Assembly (NCBI GenBank): GCA_025996865.1
Contig: BNTV01000012.1
Span: forward strand, 6,601-70,600
DNA length: 64,000 nt
Direction: 5' to 3'
From: Bacteroidia bacterium
GTDB taxonomy: Bacteria > Bacteroidota > Bacteroidia > Bacteroidales > Azobacteroidaceae
The notes below the pieces were generated by a model. That model searched no databases and had not been told where the DNA came from. It saw nothing but the letters and a program-made list of their open reading frames with translations. The position numbers were made by a program, and so were the translations under genes. This document shows positions 34,360 to 41,323 of the stretch, in pieces. Position 1 is the first letter of the stretch. Every line of letters begins with the position of its first letter.

Positions 34360-34879
34360 CGTCTTTTTGTTCGGTTAATGCAATATCCACATTGACAGTA
34401 TATTCACCGCCATACCAACCTTGTTGTTTACCGCTATGAGTAGTTCCTGTTACATTTACAGTCAAAATAGTATCCGAATATAAACCGTTTACCTTTCCGT
34501 CAATATCATTTACAAAAACAGGAATAGAAGTTGGAATATTTTTCTCATCGGGTATCATTTCGTAAGTGGAAAATATATCTTTCAATTCATATTCTCCATT
34601 TGCGTTTGTCGTGACGCTTGCCTTCTCTTTATACGGTGTCGGCTTAACGCCATACATCGGCGCAATTGTTGGTCGACTATAAGCCACGAGTATCCCCGGT
34701 ATTGGTTTTCCGGTTGCTTTATTGACGACAATGCCTTTTGTTTTTATGATGGTATAATCCGCATAGAGAGGGCCGTATTCATCAGGCCCATATTTATCGC
34801 AATTGGCAAAACCCAACAATCCGATTAATCCGGCTAAAGCCCAATTCGTTCCTTTAATGAATGCACGTTTGATTTTCAT
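34352..34879 (-). CDS. rSAM-associated putative lipoprotein
   Basis: A 175-aa predicted lipoprotein: N-terminal hydrophobic segment with Cys27 (LLGFANC), immediately followed by the system's characteristic tract KYGPDEYGPLYADY. Residues of about 45-120 look like a carboxypeptidase-regulatory/Ig-like fold (KGIVVNKATGKPIPGILVAY). This is the presumed partner, and possibly the substrate, of the rSAM enzyme. A near-consensus AAACTTTG box (34921-34928) lies upstream. Confidence 0.85.
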   Translation of the reverse strand: MKIKRAFIKGTNWALAGLIGLLGFANCDKYGPDEYGPLYADYTIIKTKGIVVNKATGKPIPGILVAYSRPTIAPMYGVKPTPYKEKASVTTNANGEYELKDIFSTYEMIPDEKNIPTSIPVFVNDIDGKVNGLYSDTILTVNVTGTTHSGKQQGWYGGEYTVNVDIALTEQKDDE

Positions 34880-34958
34880 ACAAAATAGATAATTAAAGTT
34901 ATAACCTAATATATCAATGACAAAGTTTACTCAAACGTTGCATCACTTTACAAAAATC

Positions 34959-35001
34959 TTTCACCCTTCACCTTTCACCCTTCATCCTTCACCTTTCACC
35001 G
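34959..35001. repeat. TTCACC(C/T)TT low-complexity repeat
   Basis: Tandem copies of TTCACCCTTCACCTTTCACC. On the minus strand they encode the last residues (VKGEG) and the stop of the DUF3109 gene. Confidence 0.75.
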
Positions 35002-35548
35002 TTTTTTCCAATTCTTCGTACCATTCTTTGCCAAACTTCCGAATCAGCGGTTCTCTCAAAAACTGATAAACTTTGACATTATTTTTCTTTCCCAAAATCC
35101 GCGCCGCCTCGCAAACACTCCACCGGTGATAATTAACCGCCCGAAAACCCTTGTAATGAGCGACTCGCACCGGATACAAATGACAGGAAACCGGTTTGTA
35201 AAAATCGGTTTTCCTCTCACGGAACGCTTTTTCAATGGCGCACAAGCAATTGTCATTTTCGTCGTAACAGGTGAAAACACAATCTTTTCCCTCGACAATA
35301 GAAGTGACGTATTCCCCATCCCTATCTACGTAAACGACTCCCTGTTTTTCAATCACTTTCTTCGCTTCCGAAGACAAATCGTCCCAAACAAGCGGAAGGA
35401 CTTCTTCCAGTCGAATCACTTCTTCTTTTTCTACCGGAGCGCCCGATTCGCCTTCCACACAGCAGATTCCTTTGCAGGCGGATAAATCGCATTGGAAGGC
35501 TTCTTCTAACACCTCCGGACTGATTATTGTATCTTGGATTAATAACAT
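34982..35548 (-). CDS. DUF3109 family Cys-rich protein
   Basis: A 188-aa protein with Cys clusters: CDLSACKGICCVEGESGAP (19-38), CVFTCYDENDNCLCAIE and SCHLYPVR. This pattern, related to YkgJ zinc/iron-chelating proteins, defines DUF3109, a conserved Bacteroidota family of unknown role. It has a promoter box at 35612. Its C-terminus is encoded by low-complexity repeat DNA. Confidence 0.88.
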   Translation of the reverse strand: MLLIQDTIISPEVLEEAFQCDLSACKGICCVEGESGAPVEKEEVIRLEEVLPLVWDDLSSEAKKVIEKQGVVYVDRDGEYVTSIVEGKDCVFTCYDENDNCLCAIEKAFRERKTDFYKPVSCHLYPVRVAHYKGFRAVNYHRWSVCEAARILGKKNNVKVYQFLREPLIRKFGKEWYEELEKTVKGEG

Positions 35549-35611
35549 TTACGTTCTTATTTCATAAAAAATTTGAATATTTCGCCAAAAAGAAAATCAG
35601 CACTTACGTTG

Positions 35612-35619
35612 CAAAGGTA
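35612..35619 (-). promoter_or_regulatory. -7 promoter box for the DUF3109 gene
   Basis: TACCTTTG on the minus strand, 64 bp before the ATG. Confidence 0.55.
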
Positions 35620-35667
35620 AGAAAAATTCCTTTTCAATTTATTGTACGATATAAAGAAAAAAATTAG

Positions 35668-35675
35668 TACTTTTG
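35668..35675 (+). promoter_or_regulatory. -7 promoter box for the ABC-F gene
   Basis: TACTTTTG, about 118 bp before the ATG, leaving a long leader that contains a short hairpin (35752-35767) and an out-of-frame ATG at 35738. Confidence 0.5.
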
Positions 35676-35793
35676 TACCCACAAAAAAACGATTAAAAAT
35701 GTAAAATATAATTTCTTTCCAATATTAAAAATCGGCGATGACAAGACTTTTAAAACAGCCTTGTTTTCAGTATTCACTTTTAAGAAAGAAATT

Positions 35794-37389
35794 ATGTTTA
35801 TTTTACAGAATATCAGTTTTATACACACCGATAGAGAATTGCTGTTCGACAACATTAACCTCTCTGTCAATTCAAAAGAGAAAATTGCAATTATCGGCAA
35901 TAATGGCGTTGGCAAATCAACTTTGCTGAAAATTATTGCAGGGCAATTACTTCCTGCCGAAGGCGCAATTACCGTTTCCTCAAATCCTTATTATGTGCCG
36001 CAAATTGTTGGACAATTCGACAGTTTGACTATTGCACAGGTCCTTGGAATTAAAGAAAAATTAGATGCATTGTCCGAAATCCTGTCGGGTAATGTTACTG
36101 ACGAAAATTTGTCGGTATTGGACGATGACTGGACAATTGAAGAACGTTGTATCGAGGCTTTATCTTATTGGTATTTAGATGGTTTTGATTTAAATACAAA
36201 AATGGAAACTTTGAGCGGCGGACAAAAAACAAAAATTTTTCTCGCGGGAATAAAAATTCATCATCCCGAAATTGTGTTGTTAGACGAGCCAACCAACCAT
36301 TTGGATTCGACAGCAAGAGAACGTCTTGAACAATTCATCACCGAAACTTCCTGCGTTGTTGTCGTGGTTAGCCACGACCGTAGTGTGCTTAACCGACTTG
36401 ATACAATGTGCGAGTTGAACAAGCATGGAATTAAAATTTACGGTGGCAATTACGAATTTTACAGGGAACAAAAACAGTTGGAAAGCAACGCCCTGAATGA
36501 AGATGTGCAAAGCAAAGAAAAAGCCTTGCGGAAAGCCGGAGAGACAGCGCGTGAAGCAGCAGAAAGAAAGCGGAAAATAGAAGAGCGGGGAAAAAAACAG
36601 CAGAAAAAAGAGGGAACGGGAAAAGCGATGATGGATAAACTGAAAAATGACGCCGAGAACAGTGCTTCCCGAATAAAAAATGTTCACGCCGATAAAATCT
36701 ATTCTATTAGGCAAGAATTAAGCGATTTGCGTAAAGAAATTTCAGAATGTGATAAAATGAAATTTGAATTTGACAATTCGTCCTTGCACAGGCATAAAAT
36801 ATTGGTTACGGCAACGGATATGAATTTTGGTTACAATGAAAATTTACTTTGGAAAAATCCAATTGATTTTCAAATTGTTAGCGGAGAAAGAATTGTTATA
36901 AAAGGTGAAAATGGGACGGGAAAAACGACTCTCCTCAAACTGATTTTGGGCGACATTGAGCCAACTGTCGGCACCGTTCTGAGGGCAAAAATCAAAACCG
37001 TTTACATTGACCAGAACTACTCACTGCTCAACACTACCTTGTCAGTATATCAACAGGCCAATGCATTCAATGACGGAACTTTAATGGAACATGAAATAAA
37101 AATTCGCCTCAACCGTTTCTTATTCACAAAAGATTTTTGGGACAAACAGTGTGCCGTGTTGAGCGGTGGTGAAAAAATGCGTTTATTGCTCTGTTGCCTT
37201 ACGATTACTAATCAGTCGCCCGACATGATTGTTTTGGATGAGCCGACAAATAATCTTGATGTTCAGAACATTGAGATTTTAACTGCTGCCATTAACGATT
37301 ATAAAGGAACGCTTATCATTGTTTCACATGACCTGTATTTTTTAGAACAGATTAAGGTGGGAAAAGCAATAGAATTAGTTGAGAATTGA
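35794..37389 (+). CDS. ABC-F family ATPase
   Basis: A 531-aa protein of two fused ABC domains without membrane segments. Walker A motifs are GNNGVGKST and GENGTGKTT; signatures are LSGGQKTK and LSGGEKMR; Walker B plus catalytic Glu are VLLDEPTNHLD and VLDEPTNNLD. The linker (about 225-330) is a charged coiled coil. ABC-F proteins act on the ribosomal E site, either as translation factors or as antibiotic-resistance proteins; I cannot tell which. The sequence is more AT-rich than its neighbours and abuts remnants, so it may be acquired. Start: ATG 35794. Confidence 0.9.
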   Translation: MFILQNISFIHTDRELLFDNINLSVNSKEKIAIIGNNGVGKSTLLKIIAGQLLPAEGAITVSSNPYYVPQIVGQFDSLTIAQVLGIKEKLDALSEILSGNVTDENLSVLDDDWTIEERCIEALSYWYLDGFDLNTKMETLSGGQKTKIFLAGIKIHHPEIVLLDEPTNHLDSTARERLEQFITETSCVVVVVSHDRSVLNRLDTMCELNKHGIKIYGGNYEFYREQKQLESNALNEDVQSKEKALRKAGETAREAAERKRKIEERGKKQQKKEGTGKAMMDKLKNDAENSASRIKNVHADKIYSIRQELSDLRKEISECDKMKFEFDNSSLHRHKILVTATDMNFGYNENLLWKNPIDFQIVSGERIVIKGENGTGKTTLLKLILGDIEPTVGTVLRAKIKTVYIDQNYSLLNTTLSVYQQANAFNDGTLMEHEIKIRLNRFLFTKDFWDKQCAVLSGGEKMRLLLCCLTITNQSPDMIVLDEPTNNLDVQNIEILTAAINDYKGTLIIVSHDLYFLEQIKVGKAIELVEN

Positions 37390-37406
37390 GAGTTGAGAAT
37401 TGAAAA
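37383..37406. repeat. GAGAATTGAGAGTT low-complexity repeat
   Basis: Degenerate GAGAATTGA / GAGTTGA repeats begin right at the ABC-F stop codon, one more case of a gene 3' end running into such DNA. Confidence 0.55.
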
Positions 37407-37427
37407 ATTTGCTTTGATTCTATTTTT

Positions 37428-37580
37428 ATGTATTTTTGCAAAAAAACAGAATCATACGGAATGATTCCCGAAGGCGTCGTACAGGTTTCGGTAGTGGGAA
37501 CTTTGAAAAAGGCCCGGTTTGAAAATGTTTTCGGTACGTTTGTCTATCAAAACCTATTCGTACAATCGAAAATAATATGA
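37428..37580 (+). pseudogene. AbiEi-antitoxin-like fragment
   Basis: A 50-codon frame contains YGMIPEGVVQVSVVGTLKKA, then a VFGTFVYQNL strand. This resembles the middle of AbiEi-type (type IV toxin-antitoxin) proteins, which carry YYGLIPE..VSVTT and FGRFSYHH. The N-terminal HTH and the C-terminus are missing. Its TGA overlaps the ATG of the next fragment. Assignment is by eye. Confidence 0.45.
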
Positions 37581-37657
37581 AACAACTAAAGGAGAAAGGA
37601 ATAATTGCCCGAATAGGCAGTAAAAAAACAGGCGAATGGGAAATTAAAGAACAATAA
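37577..37657 (+). pseudogene. Winged-helix C-terminal remnant (AlbA_2-type protein)
   Basis: A 26-aa frame, MKQLKEKGIIARIGSKKTGE followed by WEIKEQ, resembles the last wing of the HTH domain ending Bacteroidota AlbA_2 ATP-binding proteins (LKEKGIIERIGS.KTGYW). The rest of the gene is missing. Confidence 0.45.
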
Positions 37658-37753
37658 TTTATCGTTCAAAATAAAATAATAGTATCTTTGTGTCTTCAAA
37701 GTATAAAACAAAAACACAGTAATTAGTAAAATAAAACGGCAATAAAATGTAAA

Positions 37754-39007
37754 ATGAAATACAGAAAAAGATTAACAGACAATGAATTATTGAACAAATT
37801 AGAATCTTCTGGAGCTATTCTAATTCGCGGGGCAAAAGCGTGTGGAAAAACCGAATCCGCAAAGCAGTTTGCCAAAAGCATTGTGCGGGTTGATACTGAT
37901 GAAAATATTGCTGATATAATGTCCACAAATCCTAAACGATTACTTATGGGTAATACGCCTCTTTTGCTCGACGAGTGGCAAGAACAACCCAAACTTTGGA
38001 ATTTGGTGCGACATGAAGTTGATGAACGTGCTCTGCCGGCTCAATTTATCCTCACCGGTTCTGCCAATCCGGAAGAAACCGCCAAAATGCATTCCGGCGC
38101 GGGACGATTCACAACGCTGGATATGCGGACTATGTCGGGGCAAGAATTGGGGTTTTCTTCCGGAAAAATCAGCATGAACGACTTGTTTCAAGAACGCAAA
38201 ATTGATATATACGACGAACCAACGCCGTTAGAAATGCTCATCGAAAAAATAGTTGTCGGCGGTTTCCCAACTACGCTGAATAAATCCGTGTCGCAGGCAA
38301 TGAACATCAATTCCGGTTATATTGACTTACTTGCAGAAGTTGATATGAGCCGAGTTTCCAAAATTAAACGCGACCCGGTAAAAGTAAAAAATCTCTTGCG
38401 TTCCATTGCTCGAAATACGGCTACACTTGCTGATGCTGCTACCTTTGCAACCGATATTCACGAAAAAGAAAACAGTGATATTTCCAGACCAACCATCTAC
38501 GATTATCTCGACTGTTTGAAACGCCTTATGCTCATTGAGGTACAACCTGCATGGTCGCCTCATTTGCGCTCGGCTGCCATATTGCGAAAATCGCCGAAAA
38601 TTCATTTTACCGACGTGTGTCTGTCGGTTGCCTCCATTGGGGCTAATGAAAAATCCCTGCTGAACGATTTGAAATTTTCCGGCTTTTTGTTTGAATCCTT
38701 AGTAACTCACGATTTGAGAGTTTATGCTCAGGCAAACGATGCCAAAGTGTTTCATTACCGCGATTCTAACAATTTGGAAATTGATGCTGTCGTTCAAAAA
38801 CGCAATGGCGACTGGCTGGCTTTTGAGATAAAACTCGGCACCGGACAAATTGAAGAGGCCGCAAAAAACCTGCTTCATTTTAACTCAATTATTGACACAA
38901 CGAAAACCAATCCGCCGAAATCACTTAACGTTATTACCGGTACAGGAATAAGTTACACTCGCAAAGATGGAGTAAATGTAATTTCGCTCGCCTCATTGGG
39001 AGCGTAG
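37754..39007 (+). CDS. AAA_14 / DUF4143 ATPase
   Basis: A 417-aa ATPase with Walker A GAKACGKT (26-33), Walker B LLLDEWQEQP and the ILTGSANP sensor. The C-terminal DUF4143 part has NLEIDAVVQ and an AFEIKLG motif (D-x(n)-E-x-K), a nuclease-like fold. This group is common and variable in Bacteroidota and of unknown function. No partner gene is adjacent. Its 3' end is tail to tail with pyrC. Confidence 0.9.
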   Translation: MKYRKRLTDNELLNKLESSGAILIRGAKACGKTESAKQFAKSIVRVDTDENIADIMSTNPKRLLMGNTPLLLDEWQEQPKLWNLVRHEVDERALPAQFILTGSANPEETAKMHSGAGRFTTLDMRTMSGQELGFSSGKISMNDLFQERKIDIYDEPTPLEMLIEKIVVGGFPTTLNKSVSQAMNINSGYIDLLAEVDMSRVSKIKRDPVKVKNLLRSIARNTATLADAATFATDIHEKENSDISRPTIYDYLDCLKRLMLIEVQPAWSPHLRSAAILRKSPKIHFTDVCLSVASIGANEKSLLNDLKFSGFLFESLVTHDLRVYAQANDAKVFHYRDSNNLEIDAVVQKRNGDWLAFEIKLGTGQIEEAAKNLLHFNSIIDTTKTNPPKSLNVITGTGISYTRKDGVNVISLASLGA

Positions 39008-39080
39008 TGCAAACAGCTGATAAACAGCGTTTGCAAAATTATAAAAAAATTAGATGCCGGAAATATTTTGGGAAAAAGTT

Positions 39081-40442
39081 TTATTTTACTTCCAATTCCT
39101 TCCCCCTGAAACCTTCATCAAACACTCCTCCATCATACACTAACCGCCCATTGACAAACGTTTTTTCCACGCGATGTGAAAAAGTCGCTCCCTCCAAAGG
39201 CGACCAGCCGCATTTGTACAAAATGTTCTCCTTGCCGACCGTCCACGATTGATTGGGATTGACCAAAACCAAATCGGCATAATATCCCTCACGGATAAAT
39301 CCCCGGTCTTTAATACCGAACAACTTAGCCGGAGCATGAGCCATTTTTTCTACAAGCAATTCTTCGGTGAAAACACCTTGTTTGCATAATTCCAGCATAG
39401 CAACCAAGGCATGTTGCACCATCGGTCCGCCGGAAGCTGCTTTTAAACAAGAACCTTGCTTTTCTGCCATTGTGTGGGGAGCATGGTCGGTTGCAACAAT
39501 ATCTATTTTCCCTTCAATCAACGCTTTTCGCAAAGCGTCGCGGTCAGTCCGCGATTTGACTGCAGGATTCCATTTGATTAAATTACCTTTTTCGGCATAA
39601 TCTTCATCGCTGAACCAAAGGTGATGAATACAAACTTCAGCCGTTATCCGTTTTTCTTCTAAAGGTTTGGATTCTAACAACGACAACTCTTTTTCGGTAG
39701 ATAGATGGAAAATATGCAGACGGGAATTGTATTTTTTCGCCAAACGCACGGCTTCGGAAGATGATTCGAAACAAGCTTGAACATCCCGTATTTTCGGATG
39801 AAAAGTAATGTCCAAATCTTCGCCGTATTGTGCCATGTAACGTGCTTTATTGGCAGCAATGACTGCTTCACTTTCGCAATGCGTGACAATAATCCGGTCT
39901 GTTTCGGAAAAAATTCTTTCCAATGATTGCGGATTATCAACAAGCATGTTCCCGGTCGAAGCGCCCATAAAAACCTTGACGGCTACGGCTCTTTTGGCGC
40001 CTTCTTTTTTTAACTCATCAATATTATTGTTTGTCCCGCCAATCATAAAAGAATAGTTTGCCATGGAAGTCTGCGCGGCAATGTCGAATTTATCGTTCAA
40101 AGCCTCAACCGTAACGGTCTGAGGCAGCGTATTGGGCATATCCATGAAAGACGTGATTCCTCCGGCAATAGCCGCCCGCGATTCGCTGTGAATATCGCCT
40201 TTGTGCGTCAAACCCGGTTCGCGGAAATGGACTTGGTCGTCGATAAGACCGGGGAGCAACAGGAGGCCTTGGGCGTCGATAGTTAGTGGTAAATGGTTAG
40301 TGGTTAGTGGTGAAGGGGCTTCTTGTAGCATTGACCTTTCACCGTGCACCCATTTAATCCGTTCTCCTTCAATCAATACATCAGCGATTTGCCGTTTCCC
40401 TTCATTGATAATTAAAGCATTTTTTATAAAAATCGAATCCAT
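39081..40442 (-). CDS. pyrC: Dihydroorotase
   Basis: A 453-aa amidohydrolase of pyrimidine synthesis (class I type). The metal motif is D69-Q-V-H72-F-R-E-P-G; the first His of the usual H-x-H is Gln, as I recall for other Bacteroidales enzymes. Also visible are DMPNT, a VTHCES metal His and ATDHAPH with the catalytic Asp. Start ATG 40442. Residues of about 33-54 ([20 protein letters not shown] and following) are extra and are encoded by in-frame repeat DNA at 40281-40349. The core looks intact. Confidence 0.93.
   Translation of the reverse strand: MDSIFIKNALIINEGKRQIADVLIEGERIKWVHGERSMLQEAPSPLTTNHLPLTIDAQGLLLLPGLIDDQVHFREPGLTHKGDIHSESRAAIAGGITSFMDMPNTLPQTVTVEALNDKFDIAAQTSMANYSFMIGGTNNNIDELKKEGAKRAVAVKVFMGASTGNMLVDNPQSLERIFSETDRIIVTHCESEAVIAANKARYMAQYGEDLDITFHPKIRDVQACFESSSEAVRLAKKYNSRLHIFHLSTEKELSLLESKPLEEKRITAEVCIHHLWFSDEDYAEKGNLIKWNPAVKSRTDRDALRKALIEGKIDIVATDHAPHTMAEKQGSCLKAASGGPMVQHALVAMLELCKQGVFTEELLVEKMAHAPAKLFGIKDRGFIREGYYADLVLVNPNQSWTVGKENILYKCGWSPLEGATFSHRVEKTFVNGRLVYDGGVFDEGFRGKELEVK
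40281..40349. repeat. TTAGTGG-type repeat in frame within pyrC
   Basis: Tandem GGTTAGTGGTTAGTGGTGAA with a flanking TGACCTTTCACCGTGCAC stretch is inserted in frame near the 5' end of pyrC. Confidence 0.7.
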
Positions 40443-40445
40443 TCT

Positions 40446-40504
40446 TCCACCCTTTACCTTTTTACCTTTCACCCTTTACCTTTTTACTTTTCACCCTTTA
40501 CCTT
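40446..40504. repeat. TTTACC/TTTCACC low-complexity tandem repeat
   Basis: About three copies of a ~22-bp unit (CCTTTACCTTTTTACCTTTC-like) fill the gap between pyrC and the upstream GT2 gene and encode that gene's last residues (KVKGEK). Confidence 0.75.
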
Positions 40505-41242
40505 ATTAGCTTTTGCCTTTTGCCTACCAACCAAAGCATCCCACTTCAACTGAATAACGCCGAACAAAGCTTCTCCGAATATTCCGCTATTCATTTTGGA
40601 AACGCCTTCCACGCGATTAATAAAGATAATCGGAACTTCTTCGAGTTTAAATCCTAAAGTGTGGGCTGTAAATTTCATTTCAATCTGGAAGGCATAGCCT
40701 TTGAAGCGAATGGAATCCAAACCAATGGTTTCCAATACTTTTCGTTTATAACATTTGAATCCTGCGGTGGTATCCTTAATGTCTATTCCCGAAATGATAC
40801 GAACGTAAATGGAAGCAAAATACGACATTAAAACCCTTGATATCGGCCAGTTAACTACATTAACACCGGTAATATAACGGGAGCCGATGGCTACATCCGC
40901 TCCGCCTTTGGAGCAGGCGTCGTATAAACGAATCAAATCTTTCGGACTGTGGGAAAAATCGGCATCCATTTCGAAAATATATTCGTATTCGCGTTCCAAA
41001 GCCCACTTGAAACCGGCTATATAAGCCGTTCCTAAACCTAATTTGCCTTTGCGCTCAAGGATAAAAAGGCGATCCGGAAATTCGATTTGCAAGTGCTTGA
41101 CAATCGACGCTGTTCCGTCGGGAGAACCATCGTCAATCACTAAAATATCGAACTGTTTTTCGAGTGAAAAGACTGCCCGAATTATTTTTTCAATATTTTC
41201 TTTTTCGTTATAAGTCGGAATAATTACAATGCTGTCGCTCAT
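40484..41242 (-). CDS. Polyprenol-phosphate mannosyltransferase-like GT2
   Basis: A 252-aa GT2 enzyme of the dolichol-phosphate mannose synthase type. The nucleotide-sugar site starts IVIIPTYNEKENI; DDGSPDGT and the metal motif FEMDADFSHSP (D-A-D) follow. There is no C-terminal membrane part, so it is a soluble or peripheral form. It transfers a sugar from a nucleotide donor to a polyprenyl phosphate. Start ATG 41242. The C-terminus is repeat-encoded (see 40446). Confidence 0.9.
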   Translation of the reverse strand: MSDSIVIIPTYNEKENIEKIIRAVFSLEKQFDILVIDDGSPDGTASIVKHLQIEFPDRLFILERKGKLGLGTAYIAGFKWALEREYEYIFEMDADFSHSPKDLIRLYDACSKGGADVAIGSRYITGVNVVNWPISRVLMSYFASIYVRIISGIDIKDTTAGFKCYKRKVLETIGLDSIRFKGYAFQIEMKFTAHTLGFKLEEVPIIFINRVEGVSKMNSGIFGEALFGVIQLKWDALVGRQKAKANKVKGEK

Positions 41243-41264
41243 CGGTTGAAGTGATTTATTTTTG

Positions 41265-41272
41265 CAAAGATA
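41265..41272 (-). promoter_or_regulatory. -7 promoter box for the GT2-pyrC transcript
   Basis: TATCTTTG on the minus strand, 23 bp before the ATG; divergent from mfd. Confidence 0.6.
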
Positions 41273-41292
41273 CAAAAAATAGGATTATTCAT

Positions 41293-41300
41293 TACCTTTG
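41293..41300 (+). promoter_or_regulatory. -7 promoter box for mfd
   Basis: TACCTTTG, 24 bp before the TTG start at 41324. Confidence 0.55.
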
Positions 41301-41323
41301 CAGAAATTTTCACGTTAGAAAAA

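Noticed and set aside
40446-40504. Short tandem repeats that could suggest a CRISPR-like array
   Set aside because: Units are directly adjacent without unique spacers, are low-complexity and there are no cas genes.
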